DNA of 58,079 nucleotides from Myxococcota bacterium (GCA_020629955.1 JAHDCI010000012.1:1-58079), one strand, 5' to 3'; counted from the first letter of the stretch, positions 1 through 8,551 are shown. The notes: generated by a model from the letters alone, not told the origin. Program-made: numbers and translations.

Positions 1-26
1 CGCAGCCATCAACATTTGGAGCAACC

Positions 27-1262
27 ATGAGCAGCAGCTTCCTCGAGAATACCAAGCACTACATCGACAAGGCCGGACAGCTTTTGGAGATCCCGACGGA
101 TGTCGGAAAGCAGCTGCAGACACCGGCGCGCGAAGTACGCGTCGAGCTCAATATCCGAATGGACGATGGAAGCATCGGCACCTTCATCGGCTTCCGCGTG
201 CAGCACGACGACGCCCGCGGTCCGTTTAAGGGTGGGCTCCGCTATCACCACCATGTCGACGCGGCAGAGGTGAATGCGCTCGCCTCGCTCATGACTTGGA
301 AGACCGCCGTGGCCGGCGTGCCGTACGGCGGCGCGAAGGGCGGCATCCAGGTCGACGCCCGCACGCTCAGCGAAGGAGAGATGCAGCGCCTTACACGTAA
401 GTTCATCGACGGCATTCACGATGTGATCGGTGCGACGAAGGATATCCCGGCGCCGGACGTGAACACGAACGGCCAAGTCATGGCGTGGATCTTTGATCAG
501 TACGCGAAGTACCACGGTTATCAGCCTGGAGTGGTCACCGGGAAGCCGGTCGGTCTCGGCGGCTCCGAAGGACGATCGCAAGCGACCGGACGCGGCCTCG
601 TTTTCGCGGTCGAAGAGCTCTTGGCTTCGGAAAACAAGTCGCTCGACGGCATGACCGTTGCCATTCAGGGCTTCGGCAATGTCGGTACTTGGGCCGCGCA
701 CGATTTTGTTGCGAAGGGCGCCAAGGTCACCGCCATCGCCGACATCAGCGGCGCGTATAAGAACGCCGAAGGCATCAATATAAAGGAAGCCATTCAGTAC
801 GTGAAAGCGAACCGCACGCTCGAAGGTTTCAATGGCGCGGACCACGTTGACGGCGCAGAAATCCTCACCTGCGAGTGCGATATTCTGGTCCCGGCCGCGC
901 TTGGCGGCGTGCTCACGAAGGACAACGCAAACGATGTTCGCGCGACGTATATCGCGGAAGGCGCCAACGGGCCGACGACGCCCGAAGCCGACGAGATCTT
1001 CGCAAAGCGCGGGATCAAAGTCCTCCCCGATATCTATGCGAACTGTGGTGGCGTGACCGTCAGCTACTTCGAGTGGTCGCAGAATATGCAGCACTTCTAT
1101 TGGGACCTTGAGCGCGTGAATGCCGAGCTTCAGCGGGTCATGAAGCGCGGCTTTAAGGACCTTCAGGCAACCGCCCAAAAGTACGAGTGCAACTACCGGA
1201 TGGCGGCGTTCGCGCTTGGCCTTGGGCGCGTTTGGGACGCGACGAAGCTTCGCGGGCTCTAA
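27..1262 (+). CDS. gdhA: Glu/Leu/Phe/Val dehydrogenase (glutamate dehydrogenase type)
   Basis: This 411-residue cytoplasmic enzyme carries out reversible oxidative deamination of an amino acid, most likely glutamate to 2-oxoglutarate with NAD(P). The N-terminal dimerisation domain holds the substrate lysine in PFKGGLRYH (about residue 68) and the catalytic lysine in PYGGAKGGI (about 104), with PAPDVNTN near 141-148. The Rossmann domain has GFGNVG at about 215-220. Length matches the family. The ATG at 27 has a GGAG six bases upstream. It lies 23 bp before the MCE transporter operon on the same strand, which probably reflects proximity rather than shared function. Glutamate is the default substrate; leucine or valine dehydrogenase activity cannot be excluded from sequence. 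Confidence 0.95.
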   Translation: MSSSFLENTKHYIDKAGQLLEIPTDVGKQLQTPAREVRVELNIRMDDGSIGTFIGFRVQHDDARGPFKGGLRYHHHVDAAEVNALASLMTWKTAVAGVPYGGAKGGIQVDARTLSEGEMQRLTRKFIDGIHDVIGATKDIPAPDVNTNGQVMAWIFDQYAKYHGYQPGVVTGKPVGLGGSEGRSQATGRGLVFAVEELLASENKSLDGMTVAIQGFGNVGTWAAHDFVAKGAKVTAIADISGAYKNAEGINIKEAIQYVKANRTLEGFNGADHVDGAEILTCECDILVPAALGGVLTKDNANDVRATYIAEGANGPTTPEADEIFAKRGIKVLPDIYANCGGVTVSYFEWSQNMQHFYWDLERVNAELQRVMKRGFKDLQATAQKYECNYRMAAFALGLGRVWDATKLRGL

Positions 1263-1285
1263 CCCCCTAGCCCCTGATCACTGAA

Positions 1286-2017
1286 ATGATTGAAGTCCGG
1301 GACGTTCACAAATCCTTTGTGCGTCCCGTTCTTCGTGGAGTGTCCCTTCGTGTGCCGGAGGGCTGTATCTACGCGTTGATCGGTCCCGGCGCAGCCGGCA
1401 AGAGCGTACTCCTCAAGCTCATCGCGGGACTGCTCAAACCGGAGCAAGGATCGATCTTGATCAAGGGCGAAGAGCTCGGGAAGAAGACAGACCTCGAGCT
1501 CGCGAAGCTCCGCGAGGGCATGGGCATGCTCTTTCAGAACTACGCGCTTTTCCAGATGAGCGTCGCCGACAATATCGCGTTTCCGCTCCGGCGCGCGAAG
1601 ACGCATTCGGAAGAAGAGATCCGGGAGCGCGTACGTGAGCGCCTCGAGCGCGTTGCACTGCCAGGCCGTGAAGACCAAGACCCGGCGACGATGTCCGGTG
1701 GACAGAAGAAGCGCGTCGGCGTTGCGCGGGCGACAGTCGCGAAACCGCCGATCGTGCTCTACGATGAGCCGACGGCGGGACTCGACCCTGTGACGAGCCA
1801 GAAGATCTATGACCTCGTTCGAGAAGAGCAACGCCGCGAAGGCGCGACCGTGATGGTGATCAGCAGCGATGTTTCTGGCGTGCTCTCGATCGCCGACCGG
1901 GTCGGAATGCTTCACGAAGGACGGCTCATCTTTGACGGGACGGCAGACGAAGCTCGCGTTTCGGAAGAGCCGGCAGTGAAGCAGTTTGTTCACGGGCTCG
2001 TGGATGGGCCCCTATGA
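1286..2017 (+). CDS. MCE/Mla-type ABC transporter ATPase 1 (H-loop His replaced)
   Basis: This 243-residue cytoplasmic nucleotide-binding subunit belongs to the MlaF/Mkl family, which powers phospholipid or lipid transport across the periplasm. Visible motifs are Walker A GPGAAGKS (33-40), Q-loop Q84, signature MSGGQ (136-140) and Walker B LYDEPTAGLD (158-167). The H-loop normally reads SHD, but here it is SSD at 193-195 (ATC AGC AGC GAT in the DNA), so the switch histidine is lost. The gene is followed 13 bp later by permease 1 and is the first of a five-gene operon. A second, complementary ATPase lies at 3784-4530. The family assignment is firm; the transported lipid is unknown. Confidence 0.93.
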   Translation: MIEVRDVHKSFVRPVLRGVSLRVPEGCIYALIGPGAAGKSVLLKLIAGLLKPEQGSILIKGEELGKKTDLELAKLREGMGMLFQNYALFQMSVADNIAFPLRRAKTHSEEEIRERVRERLERVALPGREDQDPATMSGGQKKRVGVARATVAKPPIVLYDEPTAGLDPVTSQKIYDLVREEQRREGATVMVISSDVSGVLSIADRVGMLHEGRLIFDGTADEARVSEEPAVKQFVHGLVDGPL

Positions 2018-2030
2018 GAGGGGCGAACTG

Positions 2031-2819
2031 ATGGCCGGCCCTGACGGCGCGTTGCTCGCGTTTCCGCGCTTCCTCGGCGAACGTGTGTTGGCGCTCGCAT
2101 CGCAGGTGGGCGGCGTCGGTATCTTGCTGAAGGACGTTTTGGTCCGTCTTAGCCCTTCGCAGATCGATCGACTCGAGCTCTTTCGCAACCTCGGCCGGAT
2201 GGGCGTAAAGAGTGTCCCAATCATCTCGGCAACCGCCGCATTCACCGGCGGGATCATGGTCATTCAGGCGGCGCCCTTCGTGCAGCAGTTTCAGGCCGAG
2301 GCGTTTATCGGGTGGGCGGCGACGTTCACGACCTTTCGAGAGCTTGGGCCGCTTCTTATCGCGTTGATTTTTAACGGCCGCGTCGGTGCGAATAATACCG
2401 CAGAGCTCGGCACGATGAAGGTGACCGACCAAGTCGATGCGCTTCGCGCGCTCTCCATCGATCCCGTCTCTTACCTCGTCGTGCCGCGAATCCTGGCGAT
2501 GGTCTCCATGATGGTGGTCCTCTGCGTCATCGGGGATGCGGTGGCGCTCGGAGGCGCGGTCCTCACTGCTGACCTCCTGCTCGACGTCTCGCCAAATCTC
2601 TTTTTGAGCTCCGCGGTTGAGCGCCTTGAGGTTTGGGATTTCGGCCTTGGCCTTGTGAAATCGCTCCTCTTCGGTCTGATGATCGCGCTGATGTCCTGCT
2701 ACTACGGGCTCGCGACCAAAGGCGGCGCGCCGGGGGTAGGGCGTGCTGTGAACGCCTCCGTTGTCGCGTCGGCATCGGGCGTCTTTATCGTCGACTACTT
2801 GCTCACGTTTATTCTCTAG
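2031..2819 (+). CDS. MlaE-family lipid ABC transporter permease 1
   Basis: This 262-residue inner-membrane permease belongs to the MlaE/YrbE family. The family core is visible as ELGPLLIALIFNGRVGA followed by AELGTMKVTDQVDALRAL, then DPVSYLVVPRI and several hydrophobic helices ending in FIVDYLLTFIL. I chose the ATG at 2031 because GAGAGGGGCG lies just upstream; an in-frame extension back to 1986 would overlap the ATPase gene. Its stop codon abuts the first palindromic repeat copy. A second, divergent permease follows, so the transporter probably uses a permease heterodimer rather than the homodimer of E. coli MlaE. Confidence 0.93.
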   Translation: MAGPDGALLAFPRFLGERVLALASQVGGVGILLKDVLVRLSPSQIDRLELFRNLGRMGVKSVPIISATAAFTGGIMVIQAAPFVQQFQAEAFIGWAATFTTFRELGPLLIALIFNGRVGANNTAELGTMKVTDQVDALRALSIDPVSYLVVPRILAMVSMMVVLCVIGDAVALGGAVLTADLLLDVSPNLFLSSAVERLEVWDFGLGLVKSLLFGLMIALMSCYYGLATKGGAPGVGRAVNASVVASASGVFIVDYLLTFIL

Positions 2820-2976
2820 TGCGGGGATCAAATGGATAGAAGGGATGATCTTTCGTCAGGGGCGCCGAGGCGAGTTTCGGTCAACGAACGACATGCCGAG
2901 TATATCGAAGGAAGAGCGAGGCTCGGATCGGCGTCCCTGGCGGAAGAGGGCCCTTCTAGCGATTTGAACCACGCAC
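2819..2976 (+). repeat. Palindromic dispersed repeat, copy A (158 bp)
   Basis: This is the first of three copies of a dispersed element. Its ends are imperfect inverted repeats of about 60 bp: the left arm begins GTGCGGGGATCAAAT and the right arm, read in reverse complement, begins GTGCGTGGTTCAAAT. Both arms contain TAGAAGGG and later a CAGGG-GCGCCGA-like block. About 37 nt lie between the arms. The other copies are at 11506-11657 and 38321-38478, both inverted relative to this one. This copy fills the gap between the two permease genes and is open in frame with the second one. No transposase is encoded in it. Confidence 0.88.
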
Positions 2977-2978
2977 GA

Positions 2979-3782
2979 ATGAGCGAGACGAGCCCATTTG
3001 CGAGTGATGAGGCCGGCTTTCTGGCCGAGTTTCGACAAGCCTTGAAGGAGCTTGTTGGGGTGCTTCGACTTGGCCGGCAGACGCTCTACTACATCATGAA
3101 TGGCACCCGCGAACCCGGTGATATCGCCGAGCAGATGTTCGCCATCGGCAACCGGTCGATGCCTTTCATGGTTGTCACGATGGCCTTTATCGGCGCCATC
3201 ATCGCGTACCAGACGGCTTTGCAGTCTTCCCGCCTTGTTCCGGACCTCTCGATGATGGGGGCGACCTTTATCAAGCTCTTGATCCGCGATCTCGCCGCTT
3301 CCGTTGGAGCGCTGCCCTTGGCGACGCGGGTGGGTGCGGGCATTGCGGCGGAGATTGGTTCGATGGTCGTCACGGAGCAGGTCGACGCGCTCCGAATGTC
3401 GAACGCCGACCCCGTGGATTACCTCGTCGTGCCGCGTTTCGTCGCGTCGATCATTATGGGCACGGTCGTGCTTCTGATCGGCGGCTTTGTCGCCTTCGCC
3501 AGCGGGATGTTTGTCGCCAATGTCGCTTTTGATGTGAACCCGCATACCTTCATGAACCTCTCGCTGATCACTTCCGGCGACCTCATCTTGGGCTTTCTCA
3601 AATGCCTGACATATGGTGGAGCGATCGCGCTTGTCAGCGCACAACGAGGGCTTTCGACCTTCGGCGGATCGGAAGGCGTGGGACGTTCGACAACGGAAGC
3701 TGTCGTCGGCAGCTGCTTCTCCATCATCGTGCTGAACCTTGTCATCAGCTCTATCGGTTACGTCGTCTTTCCGGCGCTTTGA
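2979..3782 (+). CDS. MlaE-family lipid ABC transporter permease 2
   Basis: This 267-residue inner-membrane permease is paralogous to the preceding one. Core motifs are LATRVGAGIAAEIGSM and VTEQVDALRM, then DPVDYLVVPRF and C-terminal helices. The reading frame is open upstream to an ATG at 2832, which would add 49 residues encoded entirely by the palindromic repeat. I prefer the ATG at 2979 because it gives the usual family length, but it has no clear ribosome-binding site. The ATG at 2832 has GGGGA six bases upstream, so the repeat may supply the true start. The stop at 3780-3782 is one base before the next start. It is expected to pair with permease 1 and the two ATPases. Confidence 0.88.
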   Translation: MSETSPFASDEAGFLAEFRQALKELVGVLRLGRQTLYYIMNGTREPGDIAEQMFAIGNRSMPFMVVTMAFIGAIIAYQTALQSSRLVPDLSMMGATFIKLLIRDLAASVGALPLATRVGAGIAAEIGSMVVTEQVDALRMSNADPVDYLVVPRFVASIIMGTVVLLIGGFVAFASGMFVANVAFDVNPHTFMNLSLITSGDLILGFLKCLTYGGAIALVSAQRGLSTFGGSEGVGRSTTEAVVGSCFSIIVLNLVISSIGYVVFPAL

Positions 3783-3783
3783 T

Positions 3784-4530
3784 ATGTCTATTCGAATCGT
3801 CGACGTGCATAAGAGCTTCGGAGAGAAGCATATCCTTCGAGGCGTGTCTCTCGAGATCGAACCCGGCGAGTGCTTCTTTATTATTGGCGCCTCCGGGGTC
3901 GGCAAAAGCGTCATCATCAAGCATCTCATCGGCCTCTTGCGACCGGATAAGGGCGAGCTCTACGTCGAAGGCGTGGAGGTTTCAAAGCTGTCCGAAAAGG
4001 AACTCTATCCAGTCCGGATGAAGTGCGCGATGGTCTTTCAGAACTCGACCCTCTTCGATTCGATGACCTGCGCAGAGAATGTCGCGTTGCCGCTTCGCAA
4101 GCACCGCGGAATGTCGATGAACGAAGCACTGAAGGAAGCGAATGAGCGACTTGCCGCCGTGCGGATGGAGCGATTCGCCGACGCAAAGCCAGCCGAGCTG
4201 GGCGACGGCATGCAAAAGCGGGTTGCGATCGCGAGAGCGCTGACGCTCGATCCCAGCATCGTGCTTTTTGATGAGCCAACAACTTCGCTGGATCCGGTGA
4301 GCGCTCGACGGACCGACGCGTTGATTCGGGAGCTCTGCGATCGCTACGGCGTCACAGCCATTGTGGTGAGCCATGACCTCACTTCGATCTTCTCGATCGC
4401 GGACCGCATCGCGATGTTGTACAACGGCACGGTGCGCCTACTGGGTACCCAACAAGATTTTAAGACGACCGATGATGAGGTCGTGCGGCAGTTCATTGAG
4501 GGGCGTGCTGAAGGACCGATGCAGCTATGA
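3784..4530 (+). CDS. MCE/Mla-type ABC transporter ATPase 2 (degenerate signature)
   Basis: This 248-residue MlaF-family ATPase is clearly distinct from ATPase 1. Walker A is GASGVGKS (35-42), Q-loop Q86, Walker B LFDEPTTSLD (161-170), and the H-loop keeps its histidine (SHD, H197). The signature motif, normally LSGGQ or LSGGM, reads LGDGM (139-143), losing the serine and first glycine. These are the reverse of the defects in ATPase 1, which suggests an obligate heterodimer. I chose the ATG at 3784 because it begins at the conserved first strand; an upstream in-frame ATG at 3739 lies within the permease gene. The 3' end overlaps the MCE gene through ATGA. Confidence 0.93.
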   Translation: MSIRIVDVHKSFGEKHILRGVSLEIEPGECFFIIGASGVGKSVIIKHLIGLLRPDKGELYVEGVEVSKLSEKELYPVRMKCAMVFQNSTLFDSMTCAENVALPLRKHRGMSMNEALKEANERLAAVRMERFADAKPAELGDGMQKRVAIARALTLDPSIVLFDEPTTSLDPVSARRTDALIRELCDRYGVTAIVVSHDLTSIFSIADRIAMLYNGTVRLLGTQQDFKTTDDEVVRQFIEGRAEGPMQL

Positions 4531-5531
4531 GCGTCGAAGCGAAAGTCGGGCTCCTGGTTCTCGTCGCGCTCTTGCTACTCGGCGGATTCGTTTTCGTGCT
4601 GGGTGGCGTCGAGCTGGGCGACCAATACGACCTCTTCGTGGATTTCGACAACCCCGGCAATGTCCAGCCTGGGGCCCCGGTGAACGTCGGATCGATCCGA
4701 GTGGGTCGTGTTGACTCGCTCGAATACCGAGGGGGGCGCCTCGATCCCCAGACCGGTCGACGGCCGCTCGTTCGTGTGAAGCTACGCATCGACCGCGAGA
4801 TTCAGGACACGATTCACGAAGACGCGCTCTTCTATGTGACTTCGCAGTCGGTGCTTGGAGAATCCGTGATTGCGATCGACCCCGGGAACCCCGAGGGGCC
4901 TGCGCTCGAAGACGGCGCCGTCGTCGAAGGGGTTGACCCACCACGTCTCGATTTGGCGCTATCCATGGCGTATGAGCTTTTGGAAAGCCTAACTTCTCTC
5001 TTCCGCGAGAACCGCGAAGAGCTTCAGAGCCTCCTCGCGAGCGCGGCGAATCTGATACGTCAGGCCGATGAGCTGCTCGCGGAAAACGATGGGCGCCTCG
5101 ACAATATCCTCGCGAATATTGAGCGAGCGACCGAGCAGACCAACACGGTTCTTGAAGGGGCAGATGGGATCGTGAACGGACAGCAGCTACGCCGGACGCT
5201 GCGAAACGTCGACCGCACATTGGCGAGTGTCAGCTCCGAGATCGATCCGCTGCTCTCCGGGGCTCGAGAAGCACTCAGCGGGGCGAACGAGGCGCTTGGC
5301 ACGATTGGCCCTGAGCAGCGCGAAGAGATTCAGAGCGCGATCTCCCAAGCGGCGGATTTGGCGGAGGAAGCCAACGGCGCCATCGCGGACGCCCGCGCCA
5401 TCGTCACTCATATCCGCGAAGGACGGGGCACCGTTGGCGGCTTCGTGATGGACGAAGAGATTTACGACGATGTGCAGGAGCTTCTTCGAGACCTGAAGCA
5501 CAACCCGTGGAAGCTCTTCTGGCGCGAGTGA
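4527..5531 (+). CDS. MCE (MlaD-like) substrate-binding protein
   Basis: This 334-residue protein has an N-terminal membrane anchor (about residues 8-30, GLLVLVALLLLGGFVFVLGG) and one MCE domain (about 36-135) with the typical GAPVNVGSIRVGRV segment and SQSVLGESVIAID. A long helical region follows (about 150-320), rich in leucine and alanine, as in MCE proteins that form tunnels or needles across the periplasm. Translation is coupled to ATPase 2 by an ATGA overlap. It would bind lipid in the periplasm and pass it to or from the MlaE-like permeases. No MlaA or MlaC homologue is seen nearby. Substrate and direction of transport cannot be read from the sequence. Confidence 0.93.
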   Translation: MSVEAKVGLLVLVALLLLGGFVFVLGGVELGDQYDLFVDFDNPGNVQPGAPVNVGSIRVGRVDSLEYRGGRLDPQTGRRPLVRVKLRIDREIQDTIHEDALFYVTSQSVLGESVIAIDPGNPEGPALEDGAVVEGVDPPRLDLALSMAYELLESLTSLFRENREELQSLLASAANLIRQADELLAENDGRLDNILANIERATEQTNTVLEGADGIVNGQQLRRTLRNVDRTLASVSSEIDPLLSGAREALSGANEALGTIGPEQREEIQSAISQAADLAEEANGAIADARAIVTHIREGRGTVGGFVMDEEIYDDVQELLRDLKHNPWKLFWRE

Positions 5532-5555
5532 GGCCCGCTCGACGGAGCACGGAGG

Positions 5556-6761
5556 ATGATGCAGAACACGTCGGTGCACTCTTCCCTCCAGTTGTCCTTT
5601 CGCCTCGTTCTTAGCCTGACGCTCCTCTGCGGTGCGCTGGCTTGCGGTTCTGAATCAGAACCGGAAGTGAACGAGGTCCGGGTGGAAGGCGAGGGCACTT
5701 CGACGAATCGTGAAAGCGTTCCGAGCGATTCTCGTGAAGAGCGCGAAGAAGACGGGGAGGAAAACCCGACCGACGAAGAAGCCCCGCCGGAGCCTCTTTT
5801 CACGCGCTCGCGGCCCCTGATGGGTACAGTCTTCGTGATTCGAACGGATGCCCCGCCGCAGATCGCGGCGCCCGCACTTCGCCGCGCATTTGCGGAAATC
5901 GAGCGCCTCGAAACGGTTCTCTCCGAGTGGCGCGACGATAGCGAGATTTCCCGGATTAACGCACAGGCTGGACGAGAAGCCGTTCGGGTCAGTGAGGATG
6001 TCTTCGCCGTGGTGAAGGCGGGGGTCGATGTCTCGCGATGGAGTGAAGGAGCGTTCGATCTCTCGTGGGCTGCGCTTCGTGGGATTTATGATTTTCGTCC
6101 GGGCAGACAGCGAATCCCAAGCCGGGCCGAGGTTCGACCGCTGGCGCGTCTGGTCGACTGGACCCAGATCGAGCTGAACGAAGAAGCCCGGACGGTCTTT
6201 TTGCGACGAGAAGGCATGGCGATCGGAACGGGCGGCATCGCAAAGGGCTACGCGCTCGATCGCGCCGGGGAGATTTTGGTCGAAGCGGGCGTAGAGAACT
6301 TCATGCTCTTCGGAGGCGGACAAGTTCAAGTTCACGGTCAGCGTAGTGGACGCGCTTGGCGGGTGGGGATCCAGCATCCACGCGATCAGTCCTACTTCGG
6401 GTTCTTGGAAAGCAACGGCGGCTCCCTTTCGACCTCGGGGGACTACGAACACTTTTTCGTGGATGAAAATGGGAAGCGCTGGCACCACATTTTGAATCCT
6501 CAAACAGGGCTCCCCGTCGAGGGGACGGTCAGTGTCACCTTGATCGCAGAGAGCGGCCTCTATGCCGACGCACTCTCCACAGCGGCCTTCGTGCTCGGTC
6601 CCGAGCGAGCAAAAGAAATGCTGGAGCGCATCGAATACGAAGCGATGGCGGTCATGCTGAATCCGGACTGCGAAGTGATCTCCACTGACAATGTCGGTGA
6701 CGCCTTAAACCTCACGGTAGAACTCGAAGATGGGCGCGTGCCCGGATGCGAGGGGAGTTGA
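5556..6761 (+). CDS. apbE: FAD:protein FMN transferase (ApbE family lipoprotein)
   Basis: This 401-residue protein has a signal peptide ending LCGALAC, probably lipidated at Cys30 although the lipobox is not canonical. A charged Glu-rich linker (about 31-85) precedes the ApbE domain. Family motifs are RPLMGTVFVI (about 87), GTGGIAKGYALDRAGE, LFGGGQVQVHG, STSGDYEHFF, HHILNPQTG and the metal-binding ADALSTAAFVLG. ApbE proteins attach FMN from FAD to threonine residues of extracytoplasmic redox proteins such as NqrB/RnfG types. No such partner is visible in the window. It follows the MCE gene by 24 bp, so cotranscription is likely. Confidence 0.93.
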   Translation: MMQNTSVHSSLQLSFRLVLSLTLLCGALACGSESEPEVNEVRVEGEGTSTNRESVPSDSREEREEDGEENPTDEEAPPEPLFTRSRPLMGTVFVIRTDAPPQIAAPALRRAFAEIERLETVLSEWRDDSEISRINAQAGREAVRVSEDVFAVVKAGVDVSRWSEGAFDLSWAALRGIYDFRPGRQRIPSRAEVRPLARLVDWTQIELNEEARTVFLRREGMAIGTGGIAKGYALDRAGEILVEAGVENFMLFGGGQVQVHGQRSGRAWRVGIQHPRDQSYFGFLESNGGSLSTSGDYEHFFVDENGKRWHHILNPQTGLPVEGTVSVTLIAESGLYADALSTAAFVLGPERAKEMLERIEYEAMAVMLNPDCEVISTDNVGDALNLTVELEDGRVPGCEGS

Positions 6762-6775
6762 GCGAACACTTCGCA

Positions 6776-7735
6776 ATGGTGGTGGAGGAGCTTGGCGCTC
6801 CTCTGGTGAAGGTTCCTCTTCGCCCTCGGCCGCTCATGCCGGGTCACGTGCGCATCACCGTGGAGGTTGCGGGCTGTAATTTCTTCGACTCGCTTTTGAT
6901 GCAGGGACGCTATCAACTGAGGCCCAACTTGCCCTTTTCTCCGGGGGGCGAGGTTGCCGGGGTGATTGCTCGGACAGGACGTGGTTCGGAATACGAAGTG
7001 GGGCAGCGGGTCCTGGCCGTGCTGCCCTTTGGCGGATTTTCGTCGCAGGTCGATGTCGCGGATGAGCGGGTCTTTCTGCTTCCGGATGGCGTCTCGGCGG
7101 AGAGCGCGGTGGCCCTTGGGACACAGGCACAATCGGCGCACCTTGGACTCTTTCACAGGGGCATGCTTCGCGCCGGCGAAAAGGTACTGGTGCACGCGGC
7201 AGCTGGAGGGACTGGGCTCTGCGCAGTTCAACTCGCGCGCGCTGTTGGCGCGGAGGTGTATGGAACGGCGAGCAAGTCGGAAAAGCAGGAGCTTGCCGTC
7301 TCGCATGGATGCCGGCGCTGCTTCTCCTCACGGGATGAATCCTGGCCCAAACTCACGAAGGAGATTGCGCCGGAAGGGTTCGATCTGATCTTCGATCCGG
7401 TCGGCGGCGATCTCTATCGGGAATCGACGAGGCTGCTCGCGTGGGGAGGACGACTGATCGTGGTCGGTTTTGCTTCGGGCGATATTCCGAGCGAGGCGAT
7501 GAATCGCGTGATGCTCAAGAATATCTCCCTCGTTGGGCTTCACTACGGGCCCTATTTTGAGCGGGGTCCGCAGTACCTACAGGCCGCCCATTCGGACCTG
7601 ATGCGCTGGGTTCAGGATGGCGACCTCACACCGCTTATCGGGCGAAGGTACCGCCTTGAGCAAGCGAATGAAGCGGTTGAGACAATCCGTTCGAGGTCGA
7701 GCGTCGGCAAAGTTGTGATGCACGTTGGTGTCTGA
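6776..7735 (+). CDS. Zinc-independent quinone oxidoreductase-like MDR protein
   Basis: This is a roughly 319-residue medium-chain dehydrogenase/reductase of the NADPH:quinone oxidoreductase type. It has an N-terminal GroES-like fold (NFFDSLLMQGRYQ, PFSPGGEVAGV) and a nucleotide-binding Rossmann fold with AAAGGTGLCAVQLAR at about 149-163. There are no catalytic zinc ligands, consistent with the QOR branch. The start is uncertain: ATG 6776 begins at the conserved first strand (MVVEELGAP), while ATG 6746 would overlap apbE by 16 bases. AGGGGAG lies between the two. The last recognisable motif is SSVGKVVMHV. The actual acceptor (quinone, enone or aldehyde) is unknown. Confidence 0.9.
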   Translation: MVVEELGAPLVKVPLRPRPLMPGHVRITVEVAGCNFFDSLLMQGRYQLRPNLPFSPGGEVAGVIARTGRGSEYEVGQRVLAVLPFGGFSSQVDVADERVFLLPDGVSAESAVALGTQAQSAHLGLFHRGMLRAGEKVLVHAAAGGTGLCAVQLARAVGAEVYGTASKSEKQELAVSHGCRRCFSSRDESWPKLTKEIAPEGFDLIFDPVGGDLYRESTRLLAWGGRLIVVGFASGDIPSEAMNRVMLKNISLVGLHYGPYFERGPQYLQAAHSDLMRWVQDGDLTPLIGRRYRLEQANEAVETIRSRSSVGKVVMHVGV

Positions 7736-7773
7736 GAATTCCCTTTCGGGAAGCGAAGTGGATTCGCGACGCG

Positions 7774-7779
7774 TTGACA
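7774..7779 (+). promoter_or_regulatory. Possible -35 box TTGACA
   Basis: A perfect TTGACA lies in the 145-bp gap before the START-like gene. The matching -10 region 17 bases on is poor (TTGAAT), so this is only a weak promoter candidate. Confidence 0.25.
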
Positions 7780-7880
7780 TGTTCGAAAAGCCAGCTTGAA
7801 TGCGGCGCTCTTGGTTGCGTCCAAGTGATATTCGCGACGCTCGTGGCGAATCTCCCCTTTCTCCATCACACTGAATTCTC

Positions 7881-8525
7881 ATGCGCCCTCTCGCCCTCTC
7901 GATCCTGACAGCTCTCGCGACGCTCTCGTGGTCTTCGCTTGGCGTCGCGCAACCACGGTCACTCAGTCGTCCGCTTTCAACGGCGGAACGGGCCATCTTG
8001 GAACGTGGAGAGACCGTCCTTCGCCCGTATACCGAGCGCCGGGGAAGTCTCGAGCTCTTCGGGGGCACGAGCTACCAAGTGATCGACCTGCAGCCAGCAG
8101 AATGCTGGGCCGCCCTTCATGATGACGCGTCGCGCATTCGCCATATGCTTCCGCAGGTGCAGCGCGCGACGGAGCTCGCGGTTCGAGGCAACCATCGAAG
8201 CATGCGCTTCGAACATCGGGCTGGCCCTGCAACTCCAAGCTACACCGTCGACTTCGAGTATCGCGATGACCAACGGATTTTGGTGTTCCGGCTGGATGAG
8301 AGCGCAGAGAACGATATCGACGTGGCGTGGGGTTTCTTTAAGCTTCGAAGCTGGGAAGGCGGCCGAACGCTCGTTTCCTTTGGCGTGATGGCGGATATCG
8401 GCGATGGCTTTATCAGCGACGCGCTCCGGCCCACCGTGCACGAGTGGATTCTGAAGATCCCGCTGACCTTCCGGCGGTACCTCCACCGCCACCGCGAACG
8501 CTACCAGCGGCTAGCCGCCCGTTAG
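7881..8525 (+). CDS. Secreted SRPBCC/START-like protein
   Basis: This 214-residue protein has a signal peptide (MRPLALSILTALATLSWSSLGVAQ) followed by a domain resembling the SRPBCC/START ligand-binding fold. Supporting features are an aspect typical of polyketide-cyclase-like proteins (QPAECWAALHDDASRIRHMLPQV), alternating strands (YTVDFEYRDDQRILVFRLD) and a long C-terminal helix (RPTVHEWILKIPLTFRRYLHRHRERY). It would bind a hydrophobic ligand in the periplasm. It lies alone between a plus-strand oxidoreductase and a convergent kinase gene. Fold assignment is by pattern; the ligand is unknown. Confidence 0.7.
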   Translation: MRPLALSILTALATLSWSSLGVAQPRSLSRPLSTAERAILERGETVLRPYTERRGSLELFGGTSYQVIDLQPAECWAALHDDASRIRHMLPQVQRATELAVRGNHRSMRFEHRAGPATPSYTVDFEYRDDQRILVFRLDESAENDIDVAWGFFKLRSWEGGRTLVSFGVMADIGDGFISDALRPTVHEWILKIPLTFRRYLHRHRERYQRLAAR

Positions 8526-8551
8526 CCGTTTGCTCGCAAGGCGAGCGCACC

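Noticed and set aside
7738-7751. TTCCC/GGGAA hairpin after the oxidoreductase gene
   Set aside because: Only five base pairs and no T run.
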